From Bondarzewia mesenterica (lineage: Eukaryota > Basidiomycota > Agaricomycetes > Russulales > Bondarzewiaceae), in contig SGPL01000144.1 in assembly GCA_004802705.1 (NCBI GenBank), positions 1-62,428 of the forward strand: 62,428 nucleotides of DNA, in the 5' to 3' direction. Made by a program: the position numbers and the translations under genes. Below the pieces are notes generated by a model. That model ran no database searches, was not told the origin of the DNA, and worked only from the letters and a program-made list of their open reading frames with translations. Numbering within the stretch: position 1 is the stretch's first letter; every line of letters starts with the position of its first letter. This document shows positions 1 to 10,895 of this stretch, piece after piece.

Positions 1-1703
1 AAGATGGGAACTGATCAAATTTGATCTGTACATCACCAGAATTTGAGCCAATTATATTCACTTATCACACACCCACCACAGATATATTGAACGGCCCACC
101 ACTCGAAGAATGGCAGGACTCTTATATTTCATTACTTATCTATAAACGATCTGAGCAGCAAGTGGCGCTGAGCTCTCGTGTTACCAACTCCGACTGGTCA
201 TGTCGGGGCCTCACCGATTTCCTGATGTGTGATGTTTTCTTATGTTGACCGCAATGGTCGTACTGAACAGAATATCAATTTTGTTTTCCAGGCTGTTCAT
301 GATGTTGTGCCCATGCTACGATACCGCGCTGGCCAGAAATCCCAAAGACCTCCAAAGACTCAAAGGCGCAGCTCAGATACAGGCTTTCTGCACGACGAAG
401 AAACATTCGCTCGAAGCAAATTTATAAAAGCCTTCTTTGCCGTCCCCAGTACACATGGCTGCGTAATTTCTTCCTTCGGTTGATCAGAATATGCGTCGCA
501 TTTGATGGCGTATGATACCAACGATACAATTCTTAACTTTCCATCTAGGGACTGTGTTCGCCCAAGTCATCGGTCGTTCCGAGAACCAGCTCCATGCAGC
601 GACAACGCAGGCCTCTTGCATATTCCTATACAAGGGAGTCCTTGTCAGGCGGTCCGCTTTATTCAAGCGCATGCCGGAGCTCCACATTCCCGAGAACACT
701 GTAGCATCCGTCCGAACCGAGAACTGTCTGGTGGTGCAGACGAACGACCACAAGTACGACTTGTCCAAAGCCCTCCTCCTCATCAGCGCAGGCATCGAGG
801 CATGGTATGACCCACTTTCTATTTAATATTTAACTTGGATCGTGCAAACTCCTTCGCGTTCCGACCAAGGCGACTTCCCGATTTCGTAGTGTGTGACGCT
901 TTGGGCGCGCCGCACTCCGACACTATCTCACGAGGGCCGAGCTATACGCGGAGTGGGACGGCATCAGACTTCTGCCCGATCCTCTCGATCTCATCCAATA
1001 GATCAACTTTGCTTGCGAAATATCGCAACACTCCCTCAAGGCCTCATCCCCCTCGCTCTCGTCAAAACCCGCTTTTCGTGCCCGAAGGCGTGCTGCTTTC
1101 CGTCAAAGAACCACGCCGGAAATCGCCCTACACACTTAGCTCGCTCGACGAGCACGACGAAGCCATGTGCGCTGCTAATACAGAACGACTGTCTTCTGTA
1201 TGGTCAGCCACGGAGAATAGTGCGCTGCGTTGAGGGAGGTCTGACAACGCATATCCAATCGCTGCGACGCGCCTTCAAGGATGCCGTCTTGACGCGTCAC
1301 ACTCAAGCTATCTTCTTCCCCCCCGGTTCACGGTCCGTTTCTAAACCCGTTCCTGGCGAGATCTTCACCTTTCTGAGATCAAAATCCATGTGGGTCATCA
1401 CCAAATATGGGTTTAAATGGCGGCCAAAACGCCGTACGCGGTAAGCGAGCTAGAAATTTGGATCTTGGAAACATAGTCGGGGAAGTCATCTGAAGTCATC
1501 CACTTGAAGGCCGAAGCAACCACTGCCCCCGAAAGTCACTAGAAGTAAGTAAGTGCAGCAGTAATTTTAGCCCCTAGAAAAGGTCCAGCAACTCTCTATG
1601 GAGGTATTTTCAAGGGGTATTCTGTCCCTCCGAGTCGGGGACGCGCGTACTGGTGAAGGGGGCAGTGTGCACCCGCAACCTTTGTAGATTTAAACTAACA
1701 AGA
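1..1703 (+). other. Broken coding-like region, then SDR upstream DNA
   Basis: No intact gene can be assembled here. Protein-like stretches occur on the plus strand but change frame. About 512-810 reads as a compact globular segment (for example ENTVASVRTENCLVVQTNDH). About 915-1000 reads LTRAELYAEWDGIRLLPDPL in another frame, and about 1026-1232 is open in a third. Single introns with sensible GT-AG ends do not connect these frames: an in-frame TGA lies just upstream of the second block. I read this as a decayed or frameshifted gene of unknown family. A gene with several poorly marked introns remains possible. Positions 1445-1703 are non-coding and hold two copies of GAAGTCATC near 1484-1500. 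Confidence 0.3.
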
Positions 1704-1709
1704 TATAAA
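1704..1709 (+). promoter_or_regulatory. TATA box of the SDR gene
   Basis: TATAAA lies about 80 nt before the ATG at 1785, inside an A/T-rich stretch, and is followed by a pyrimidine-rich leader. Spacing fits a fungal core promoter with a short 5' UTR. Confidence 0.5.
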
Positions 1710-1784
1710 GCAACCCGAACTTCAGTGCGTACCTTACATTTCCAAACTTCAGTCAGCTTCAGTCTCCCTCCTCACTTTATCATC

Positions 1785-3144
1785 ATGCCCGCCCCCTCAG
1801 AACCGAAGCACGTCTCCATCCTCAGCGAGATCTACCCCCCAAAGTCTAAGTGGTCGAGTGACGAAGTGCCAGACCTCACCGGCCAAACCATCATCGTAAC
1901 TGGTGGAAACTCAGGGATCGGTAAGGAAACATGCAGAGTGCGTAAGAGCTCCCCTGCTGTAGAATCGAAGCGGTGATCCCGTAACATCGCTCATTGCAGA
2001 TCCTCCTGTCGAAGAATGCCAGGATATACATGGCCGCACGCTCTGAAGGCAAGGCCCGTCCGGCCATCGAAGAAATCACGAAGAGCACCGGAAAGACACA
2101 ATTATTTTTCCTGAAGCTGGACCTGGCCGATCTCCCAGCCGTCCGCAAGGCAGCCGAGGAATTTTTGTCGAAGGAGGAGTACCTTCACGTCCTGTTCAAT
2201 AACGGGCAAGTTCAACTTCCACCGACACTTTTTTTTTTGGCTGACCATGATATTTTACAGAGGTGTGATGACCCCACCGATGGACGATGTGACGGCCCAA
2301 GGATATGACAGTCAATTCGGGACCAACGTCCTAGGTGAGCGGTCTTTCTTTAAGTAAAAGGAGATAAGTCGTCTTTTGAATTTCGTTATAGGCCACTTTT
2401 TCTTCACCACCCTCCTCCTTCCCGTCCTCCTGCGCACAGCCGCGTCGTCGACCAACCCGACGCACAAAGCACGCATCGTGAACGTGTCTTCGAACGCGCA
2501 CGAGCTCATGACCGTCCCCGGCGGCATCAACTGGGATAGCTTGCGAAAGGGCGAGGCGGCGACACCGGCGAGAAGGAAACTCGGCAAGAACGCACTGTAT
2601 GGCCAGAGTAAGCTTGTGAGTCACTCTTTCTCATGCTCTCTAGGAAAAGGCGTTTATGATTTTTATTCAATAGGGCGACGTTCTCTTCTCGAACGAGCTC
2701 GCGAGGCGGTATGGCAATCAGGGCATCGTCTCGAACTCGCTGAATCCAGGTACATTTCATCTCTCTCTTGCCAAACAGCCCATCTGATATTGCCGACCCC
2801 CTCTCTTCGCCCTGCAGGCGGCGTACGCACGGAGCTTCAACGACATGTAAATAACCCTATAGCGAGACTCATTATTAGCGCGCTCGTGTACGACGTATCG
2901 TACGGCGTCTTGACGCAGCTGTACCTGGGGACGGCGCCCGAGGCTCTCGAAATGAACGGACAGGTGCGCAAACATGCCATCTCGTAGCTCTCCCCCGCTC
3001 AGATAGATGGCATTGATATGGATTGATTGTATATAGTATTTCACATCGTGGGCACGCAGAAGCCTTTCGAGCAAGGAGGCACGGAATCCGGAGCTGATGA
3101 AAAAGTTGTGGACTTGGTGTGAGGAGCAGGTGAAGGGATTTTGA
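1785..3144 (+). CDS. Short-chain dehydrogenase/reductase (retinol dehydrogenase-like)
   Basis: NAD(P)-dependent oxidoreductase of the SDR superfamily, closest in layout to fungal retinol-dehydrogenase/WWOX-like members. The substrate cannot be told. The spliced protein shows the cofactor motif TGGNSGIGKETC, an NNGG turn in place of the common NNAG, an NVSS strand, and the catalytic Y-x3-K as YGQSK followed by SNSLNPGGVRTEL. It has seven exons: 1785-1937, 2000-2205, 2261-2334, then a block from 2392, and three more ending with ARNPELMKKLWTWCEEQVKG. Intron 2 (2206-2260) begins GCAAGT, a GC-AG intron; reading across it gives the expected FNNGGVMTPP. The start was chosen because it is the first ATG after the TATA box and gives a typical MPAPSEPKHVS leader. 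There is no signal peptide. Confidence 0.9.
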
Positions 3145-3429
3145 ATATGCGCTTCTGAGCCAGGGTAGGTCGCTTCTGATAGCAACTTTTCATTTTAATT
3201 ACCATGATGTCGGCAATAGCTCATTTGTATATTTTTCTCCGCGTTGCTTGTAAAACATGGGTCGATTGATTAATGAGTTTCTGGTTTGGCAGGCCAACCG
3301 TCTGAGCATAAATGCGTGACGTCATGATATCGATCATTATACAAGATCCGGAAATATATAGTACCAAAACAAGAGATAGCAAGCAAAGGGACAGCTGAAA
3401 TACACACCCATCTACTGCGTATCCTCGAC

Positions 3430-4953
3430 TCAACTCGACGCTTGAGGCGCAGGTTCCGACTCGGACGCTGCAGTCGATGCCGCGGTCGGCGGGCATTCTG
3501 GCGGTTCCACCGATTCTCGAATGCCCACATCGCCGACGACATACCGCAAGACGTCGGACAATGTGAGGATGCCCAGCAATCGGCCTTTCTTCCCTCCCTT
3601 CCGTTCCTCCTCCTAAACGATGGGGAATATATCAGCGCGAATGAGTAAAAGACTTGATTGAAACCATACTTCGCCTTCCACGACGACCATCCGATGCAGA
3701 CGCCGCTTCTTGAGGAGTTGCAATAAAGTGCCCAGGGAGTCGGACGCGGTGCAGATGACCACGCCAGGAAAGTCCGGTGAACGCTGATTGAGCGCCTCGG
3801 ATATCGTCAGATCGAGTGACTGGTAAGCACCCAACCTGACCAACGTCTATCAAATCGAAGTAGTACTCCTTTAGCAAACGGCGCTTTTGGGGCATCCGGC
3901 CGCAGAGAATAGAACATACAATGACATCGACTGTTTCGTAGAGGTTGACGACAACCCCATTCTCGTCAATGATGGGTACGGCTGAAATGCCGCGTTCGGA
4001 GAACATATGCACGACGTCGAAAACTGTGGTTTTTAGGGTGGCGGTGGCAATCGGGTAATACGGATTTCGACTAGAGGGTGATCCATCCGCCGAAGGAGGG
4101 GGTTTACAGACGTAGGTGCCAATTCCGAGTTTGCGAAGGGGGAGATGGAGCAGCTGTATCTCTTTGGAACACTTTGAAAGATAATATGTAAAGGATATCA
4201 ATTATTTAGCGGTGACAGGCAGGGCTTACATTAATCGAGATAAATTTGAGCAAACGGTATTGAGTGAGAACAGAGACGATAACTTCGTGACCCGTCTCTG
4301 AGTCATTGTCAAGTAGGGGGAGGCGGCGAGCATGAGAATGTATGAGGAGTTTCGCAGCGTCATATAATGAGCTATTCGGATGCTCATAAAGTAGAGGAGG
4401 AGTCGCTACACCCAGTTCTCTTTCTATGTCTTTTGAGGGGGATAAAAGCCTTAGATCAAAGGCCGGGAACAGATATGCTGTCGTACCTCGCAGAGATTCG
4501 AGTCGGAAGGTTTCCACATCGGCGGCAGCGTTGTCGTAGGAGGATGTGTGATAGTAATATTGTATGAGATGGATGATATCGGAGACAGTAAACATTCCGG
4601 CAAACTGAGATTTATCGCTATTCCACAGAGGAGCTGAGACTACGCCTGGAAAAGGCTGATGTGAGGAGAAGAGCCGGGGAAGGGTGAAGGAAATCGGAGG
4701 ACCGACCGTTGGTAAGCAAGCATTGAAGAGCTCTCTTGACCTCGAGCTCTGAATCGAGGACTATGAGTCTAAAGCTGACCGGGAAGGCATCGTAAGAAGT
4801 GCGGCCCTTGAGGACAGCACGGATGGATTGGAGAGCAGCATCGTGAGTTTCTTGGCTTTGAATGGGTGGAAGGTGTGAACCGGCGCGTGGTCTTCGAGTA
4901 GAAGCCTTACGCCTGACCTTCGGCGAGGCGGTGGGCGTAAGGGTAGCGTTCAT
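3430..4953 (-). CDS. SNF4: SNF1/AMPK gamma subunit with CBS domains
   Basis: Regulatory gamma subunit of the SNF1/AMP-activated kinase heterotrimer, which senses adenine nucleotides and controls the response to glucose limitation. Six exons give four CBS repeats. The first is LLTNGVVSAPLWNSDKSQFA followed by GMFTVSDIIHLIQYYY. The linker ETFRLESLRDIERELGV is diagnostic of the family. The second CBS ends LTQYRLLKFISIN, the third has GISAVPIIDENGVVVNLYET, and the fourth has RRLHRMVVVEGE...GILTLSDVLRYVVGD. After the last CBS comes a short Ala/Ser/Glu/Pro-rich tail ending PAPQASS. The N-terminus is basic (RRKASTRRPRAGSHLPP) and longer than in yeast. Intron 1 has an unusual donor, GTCGGT. The gene converges with the SDR gene, with 285 nt between stops. 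Confidence 0.93.
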
Positions 4954-5643
4954 CGTCGGATAGAGACCCTGTCGTTATGATGCGCGAATTGGAATGGGCC
5001 TCGCTCAAGCTGCCCGCCAGTACTATAGTGCCAGTGAGCGTGCCGCGTGCGGGGTAAGACTATTTGGCTGTGCTTGCCACTCGTTCGGACCTCCAATCCG
5101 GGTAATTAGGGACGCCATGGCGGCGGCAGTTATTGGCCAACAGACTGGAACAAGTTGTCAAAGAATGCAAGCACATCTCACGAAATATGGGGATAAGAGA
5201 GTCGCTGATGGGTCGGTGAGGCATGATGAGAACTTGAATTGACCGACCTCCTGCGTCCTTTGGAGCCATACTGCATCCCGGTACGCTTATCTAATCAATC
5301 TCTACCTGTTTCTCCCGATGCCTGTCACATCGTCACAAAGTAACCCACTAGACTACAAAGTAGTAAGTAGTCCTGCTGTAGTACTCACCACCTGGCTACT
5401 GTCTCTATATCCACAGCTAGAAAAAAACACAGTGTGATGATGCACTGAGCACCAGAGCCAGAAAATAAAGGAAGATACTTGTTCAGGACCGATGCGGCGG
5501 GCCCCCGCCGTCCCCGCCGAAAGCGCCGAGGGCTGTTACATTCGTGACCGACTCGAGTTGGCAGCACTAGACTACCACCACTTTCTTGCACACGCCCCTC
5601 CTACTCCCAGACTTTCCCTAACTTCCTCCTCAACTCTTCCACT
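4954..5643. promoter_or_regulatory. Divergent intergenic region, SNF4 / SSH4-like
   Basis: About 690 nt between two divergently transcribed starts, presumably holding both promoters. Short open frames occur on both strands but have no protein-like composition or splice logic. The 60 nt before 5644 are pyrimidine-rich (CTCCTACTCCCAGACTTTCC), as is usual just before fungal start codons. I see no clear TATA element. Confidence 0.45.
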
Positions 5644-7601
5644 ATGGACGAGACGGCAGTCAAAAGAGCCGTCGAACACACCTTCAGTGATGCCTCCGTC
5701 CACATAACTACTACCGCTCAATACGCACTACGTAATGCTCTCAACAATGTCCAAGAGCCTGTTCTTGACGACCCACGGCGACGAGAGTCTCCTAGTGATG
5801 CTCTCCTCGTACTCCTCCCACTTCTTATCGTTCTCTCCACGTTTCTTTTCCTCCTTCTTCTCTTCCTCTTGGGCGTCATCCTCCTCCGGAGGCGACGGGG
5901 CATCGCCCTTCGTGATAGCGATGGTCCTGTAGATATGAGCAGGGAAGACTTGATCGAAGGAGAAGGTGGTTTTGAGGGCGTCGAGTCTCGCTGGCTCGAG
6001 AGCGTATCCGAGGGTGAACGCAGATCTTATCTTCGCGCGAAGGGTGCGTTCCACGTCGAGTTCACACGTTTCTGAAACACTCATCTGCAACACACTCAGA
6101 CTTCCAGCTTCAATATCCACCCAACTCCATGCCAACCGATATCACATTGTCCCAATTTCTCTCCATTCAGGAGAAGGGAGTCTCTGCTTGGTCATTTGAT
6201 CCCGACTACGAGGCGTTATCGTCTCTCCTCGTTCACGCGCGAACAGAGCTGACCTTCCTTCCGGACCCTTCATCTGCGACCTCCGTCCAATCTAATCTCC
6301 CCCTTCCTAAACTCAACGAAGTTTACTATTGGGAAGTAAAGATGTTCGACCTTCCCGAGAGCACGAACGTCGCCATTGGTCTGGCAACCAAACCATTCCC
6401 TGCCTTCCGCCTCCCTGGTCACAGCCGTCACTCAGTTGCATACCACTCGAACGGTGACAAGTCCTACAATTACCCCTTCACAGCAACAACGTTCGGTTCT
6501 ACTCTCAAGGAGGGTGATGTCCTTGGGGTAGGCTATCGGCCCAGAAGCGGCACAGTCTTTTTCACTCGGAATGGTCGCAAGATGGAGGATGCATTCATCG
6601 GATTGAACAATTGGAACTTGTTCCCCACTATCGGCGCAGATGGTCCTTGTAGCCTTCATGTCAATCTGGGACAAGCTGGCTTTGTCTTCATTGAGGCCAA
6701 CGTTAAAAAATGGGGTCTGGCACCTAGTGTGGGTACTCTGGCTCCTCCACCCGCATATGGCAGCGAGCGCGGCAGCATCTTGCTCGAGGCTGGAGGTGGT
6801 GTGATACCGAGTAGTGTCGATTCGTCTCAGAGTCCCAGCACAAGACGGTTGCATCGCCATAGACGTCCCAGAAATGTGCCTTCGTCGAACGCACCAATCG
6901 CGTCGTCGCCTCTTCGGGGCGGCTCCATCACTCCTCCGGCACCGCCTCTCACGCCCCCGCCACCCATCACGCCGATTGATGAAGAGCCAGAGGGCGACAG
7001 CATCGGCCCTTCAACTCGTGGATACATCTCTCCAACAGACTCCGCGTTCCACGCACCACCTAACATTCACATTCCAGCATCGCTGCCTGATGAAGGCGAA
7101 GCATCCGGCTCTGCTCCTCAGTCGCCGACTTGCTCACTTTCCCCCACCCGAGCCGTAGGTGCGAACCCGTTCATTCCTGAGCCAAGGCGTCAGAGTTCTT
7201 CTACTCACGATGGCCGGCCAGATTCCGAACTAGCCCCCGTGCAGGTGCAGCATATTCCTCTGCCCGAGTCTCCCATCTCACCGGGCAACCCACCGACGCC
7301 TAACGTTCGCGATATTCATTTGCAGGCGCTCTCTGGCTCCTCTTCTTCTTCGTCGCAAGACAGCGACGCGGACGCGGACGTTCTCAGAAATGAAACGGCC
7401 TCGTTAAGCCGAAGAGAACCACCTGCTTACTCCCCACTAGACGCATATACCTATTCGGAGGGTGTTCATATTGACTTGCCTGCGGAGGTCATCTCTGCTG
7501 CGTTGGAAAGAGGCACGATTCCGTCAAATGTGATGGCCGCCGCTCACGGCAGTTCACGTTCTGAGAGACGGCGGAGTCGCCGACGTGGCAATCCATCGTG
7601 A
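5644..7601 (+). CDS. SSH4: SSH4/EAR1-type SPRY protein, Rsp5 ubiquitin-ligase adaptor
   Basis: Endosomal/vacuolar membrane adaptor of the Ssh4/Ear1 family, which recruits the HECT ligase Rsp5 to cargo for multivesicular-body sorting. There are two exons. The intron 6044-6099 joins LRAK to DFQLQYPPNS, giving 633 residues. A single transmembrane helix lies near residues 55-78 (LLVLLPLLIVLSTFLFLLLL...), followed by RRRRG. The family signature ITLSQFLSIQEKGVSAWSF follows, and then a SPRY domain at about residues 175-350 with NVAIGLATKPFPAFRLPG and GDVLGVGYRPRSGTVFFTRN. The C-terminal third is Ser/Pro-rich and carries REPPAYSPL, a PPxY motif of the kind bound by Rsp5 WW domains. The basic tail ends RRRSRRRGNPS. 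The domain order matches the family well. Confidence 0.9.
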
Positions 7602-8057
7602 TGGATGTTAGGGGGTGGATTTTGTTGTTACGGTTTATGTATGGTATGATCGGTTATTGTGATGCTCTTCACTCTTACCCATGGGCTGATGTGTGTTGTG
7701 TCGCATAGTTATGGTGTCCAGCCAGCGGTGTACTTTTCCGTCATTATTCTTTTCTTGTTTTGGAAGTTATTCAGTTGTGCCCAGCATATATTTCGAGCGG
7801 CATCATGTATTATTGGAACTAGTCAATGCACTCTTATAGCACCCTTCATGCAGATCGTGCTTTCCTCTGGCTCGTATTTTGAATCGCATCGATGTCGCGT
7901 TGCTCAACAGCCCTTTCTCCGTCATAGTTTTTGATGATCAAACTGGTGAGCATTTACACCGACTTCAAAACTGCAATACAATATTCATACAACTATACAC
8001 TGATTGATACACTTTCGCAAAACTTTTTCGTCCAAGCAGAAAGCCCTTTCGATCCAT
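7602..8057. other. Convergent 3' region, SSH4-like / Hsp20
   Basis: 456 nt between two converging stop codons. It is A/T-rich and probably holds both 3' UTRs. The open frame at 7659-7934 is hydrophobic but has no start context, splice sites or family resemblance. No other feature is seen. Confidence 0.5.
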
Positions 8058-8650
8058 TCAAGCAATTGTGATCTTCTTGTGCGCAGCCTCAGGAGTCGTC
8101 CTCGGGAACGTGACTTTGAGGACGCCCTGCTCCATGTTCGCCTTGATTTCCTCATCCTATACAAGCTCGCCGTCAGTACCTGCATTTTACTCCGTGCGAA
8201 TACAATACTCTTACCTTGATGCCCTGAGGCAATGGCATGGTCCTGGAGAACTTGCCACTGCGCCGCTCGCGGACCACCCAGTCGCCCTCCTCCCGCTTCT
8301 CTTCGACCTTGCTCTCTCCAGAGACGGTGAGCTGATCGTTGTGCACGTCAATCGTCACGTCCTCTTTCTTAAGGCCGGGCAGCTCGAAGGTGGCCGTCAC
8401 CATGTTCTGCTCCTTGTTCTCGTGGACGTCCAACCTAACACAGCAGAAATTGTGAGCAAATTGCGTTTGTCGGGAGTGTGCACTACGAAGAGCAACCGTA
8501 CCTAGGTCTGAAGACGCCCGACTGGGGACCCTGCGTGAGTTGACGCTGCGTTGGGGTTTCCGGAGCACGGGCCTTGAACGCGTCCTCGAAGAGACGATCA
8601 AAGTCGGAGAGCGAGTAGAATGGCTCGTAGAAAAAGTGAGTAAAAGACAT
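8058..8650 (-). CDS. Small heat-shock protein (Hsp20/alpha-crystallin)
   Basis: ATP-independent chaperone that binds unfolding proteins during stress. Three exons (8650-8502, 8434-8215, 8156-8058) give 155 residues, the usual size. The N-terminus MSFTHFFYEPFYSLSDFDRL is typical of class-I-like fungal Hsp20 proteins. The alpha-crystallin domain runs from about residue 50 to the end, with TATFELPGLKKEDVTIDVHN, RRSGKFSRTMPLP and the closing GVLKVTFPRTTPE. The C-terminus is AAHKKITIA, whose I-T-I is an IxI oligomerisation motif. The start was set at the MSFTH methionine, because the longer upstream frame (MAHPLTSE...) runs into the leader just below the TATA box. Heat-shock-element-like repeats and a TATA box upstream suggest heat induction. 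Confidence 0.94.
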
Positions 8651-8714
8651 ATTTAGATGGGTTTCTCTGTTATGCTGAGCAGTTTCCGAGGTCAGAGGAT
8701 GGGCCAAAGTCTCT

Positions 8715-8722
8715 CTTATATA
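8715..8722 (-). promoter_or_regulatory. TATA box of the Hsp20 gene
   Basis: On the minus strand the sequence reads TATATAAG, 65 nt before the Hsp20 ATG at 8650. A strong TATA box is expected for a stress-inducible gene. Confidence 0.6.
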
Positions 8723-8910
8723 TGTTCTACAACGTCAGTTCTCCTTTCAGACCTTTAGGGGCTTTTTGCGTCATTGTTTCATTGCTATGAAGTATGGTCG
8801 CGGCACGCACTCGCTGGAATCATCCAGACCAGCTTTTTGGACTCTTCTCGGGCTGAATCTCGGGAACATTGGGGATTTGGAGTTTGACTGGTCCTTAGTA
8901 CAGTTCTTGA

Positions 8911-9010
8911 TTCCAGAACGACGGTAGTGAGATTGGGAGTTGCGGTTTTACGCGAAGCGTGCACGTGTCGACGCGACGTCACTTCAGTTCAGTCCCGGAA
9001 GTTTCTCGAT
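8911..9010 (-). promoter_or_regulatory. Candidate heat-shock elements
   Basis: Two inverted HSF-type repeats lie 260-360 nt upstream of the Hsp20 start. TTCCAGAA at 8911-8918 is a TTCnnGAA pair. GAAGTTTCTCGA from 8998 reads GAAnnTTCnnGA, close to a three-unit element. Both match the HSF1 consensus of alternating nGAAn pentamers. Distance and number are plausible but not proof of function. Confidence 0.4.
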
Positions 9011-9448
9011 CTGGTCCATCTTGCTCACTTCCACCGAGCTTGGTGCTCACTTGTAGGGTTATGACTCTTGTGCGCCTCCATTTCAATCATACATCTGAAC
9101 ACCTTCGCAATGTACTTGTATAGCCAGCCGAGATGTACCAAATCCTGTGACCACCTGCATACATATTCCAATATAATTACCATTACATAAATACTACAAG
9201 TCTGACTATATTGGAGGTTGGAACACCAGGCATATAATCGACATCTCTGTCGGCTTCCCTACGCTGTCGTACGGTGCAATGCGTCGTCGAGTCGACTGAG
9301 TTATCCCCGCACGCTAGATATTAGGTATTTCGGACATAGCATCTGGTACCCAATAGGATCATCAGTGGTTATTCGACGGAGACTTGTTTCACATACATTC
9401 GCCATACTATCTCCCCTGCGGATTCGACCGCTCTTCAAGCTTCAAGCT
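9011..9448. other. Intergenic DNA between Hsp20 and a membrane protein gene
   Basis: No gene is supported. The plus-strand open frame starting at 9218 is antisense to the membrane-protein gene at 9449-9979 and has its composition only by overlap. The A/T-rich block at 9160-9215 shows no tRNA fold or repeat. Confidence 0.4.
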
Positions 9449-9979
9449 CTATGTGACAGAAAAATCTTGGCAACTCTTCTCCACGTCACCCGTCATCGAA
9501 ATACGTTTCGGAAAATCGATCGCAAGTTCGAGGTCTGTGGCTGCCTGGATAGGAATGTGAATCACGGTAGTCCATGCCTCAAGGCCTCACTAGCAACTAG
9601 CGGCGCCGAACAGCCGACTCACTTGACAGACCACCTCAACCACCTTGGTATCGCCTTTCCCCTGTTCCAGCACTGCAGGCTGCACAATCGCCTCAATAGC
9701 CTGCCTCCTCTCAACTTCTTTCTCTGCTATCTCTTCCTTTTCCCGCCTTTTTCTCGCTCTCCACGCCTTCTTAAACTTCCTGACGGTGAAGCAGATGATT
9801 ACAGCGATGGCAAGGAGCGCGATGAAGGATCCTATCACGACCAAGAGCGCAGGGTCCTGCGACTCGTACGCGCGGGTGACTAGCAGCTTTGTCGAGGAAT
9901 GCTGCGTTTCGAGTGACCTGTTCCAGGAGCGCGACACCAGTCTGTCGCCATTGGACTCAAAATTCTGCACGATATACAT
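9449..9979 (-). CDS. Small single-pass membrane protein, unknown function
   Basis: Not recognised. Exon 1 (9979-9623) encodes about 55 polar residues, then one transmembrane helix, DPALLVVIGSFIALLAIAVI, immediately followed by a strongly basic stop-transfer region KFKKAWRARKRREKEE. An acidic/basic helical stretch (EIAEKEVERRQAIEAIV) may form a coiled coil. No cleavable signal peptide is evident, so it is probably type III (N-out, C-in). An intron with clear GTGAGT...CAG ends (9545-9622) leads to a 31-residue exon 2 starting AATDLELAIDFPKR. Without splicing the frame stops after VSRLFGAASC. The spliced model has 150 residues. The next gene on this strand (11519) has the same topology. Confidence 0.6.
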
Positions 9980-10474
9980 GGTTCAGAATTGGAGTCGCGA
10001 GAGGTAAGAGCGATGGTGGATAGCGTCAAACATGCGCTAGTGGGATCTGCAGCAATATATAAACAGCATCAGGGGCTTCGTTCGCCACACGAAGCGGAGA
10101 ACGTCTTGTACGTATGTATATGAGGGGCTAGTCCAATGGAAGGCCCATCTCATTCTCCTAGAAGGATATACTGTAGCCGCGTCTGTTGCGATTTGAAGAT
10201 CCTGTAACTGAATGCTGTTTAGCGGCTCAGCCGAATCATGCTCAGGTACTGCATAATAAGAATACACACTACCATTACAGGTCCAAGTCCGCTCTGTGAG
10301 TTCGCAATATCGTCGAACACGCAACATGATCGTGAACAGGTGGCCCTGGCTTTTTTTGAATACGTTTAGTTAGCCATAGAACCTCACAGAAGTACCTGAG
10401 CGCAGTGCGTAGCGAGAGCGTTCTTGATGACTTTTTACTAAGTTTGATGTTATCAGTGGGGGGTCATGGAGTAA

Positions 10475-10507
<33 letters not shown>

Positions 10508-10895
10508 TCTCTTCATCAAACGTGTGTCACCGAAGCTATCATGGTTGTGCGAGGTATCGACTTAGAAGACACGAATGCGGCAGCAACGGACCCATCGTGT
10601 GAATTTGAAATACGAACGACGTTGCATGCCTGAAAAGGAAAGGTGGAAGCATCCTTTCAAGTTCAACGGCCGTTCGTTCTTCGACCTTCAACGAGTCTGA
10701 CATTACAATTACAATCATTATTCTCTACCGTATCGCAGCGTTATGTGGTATCGCTTGAGTAGAATACCTCTGCTCGTCATCGACATGCTCCCTGACCGAC
10801 TTTCATCTCAGCCTCGACTGCACTTCAAGTTGCTGGAGTAAAACAGCACTTACCGTCATGAAAACGTAGTTGGTATACTGATGGAGGGAGGAGGC
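9980..10895. other. Intergenic region with (GTC)n microsatellite
   Basis: About 0.9 kb between two same-strand membrane-protein genes. The 96-codon ATG frame on the minus strand at 10037-10327 has no domain, hydrophobic segment or splice logic, so I do not call it. The only distinct element is the trinucleotide repeat described separately. The upstream half presumably carries the promoter of the gene at 9979. Confidence 0.4.
10475..10507 (+). repeat. (GTC)11 microsatellite
   Basis: Eleven perfect tandem copies of GTC (GAC on the other strand) in non-coding DNA. It ends where the next triplet becomes TCT. It is not part of any supported reading frame. Confidence 0.95.

Noticed and set aside
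7659..7934. Hydrophobic plus-strand frame downstream of the SSH4-like gene
   Set aside because: Lies in the 3' region; hydrophobicity follows from T-richness and there is no start context.
10037..10327. 96-codon minus-strand ATG frame between the two membrane-protein genes
   Set aside because: No domain, hydrophobic segment, splice sites or codon bias; kept as intergenic.
10475..10507. (GTC)11 considered as a poly-Ser/Arg coding repeat
   Set aside because: The plus-strand frame through it (10405-10602) has no gene-like flanks; treated as a microsatellite.
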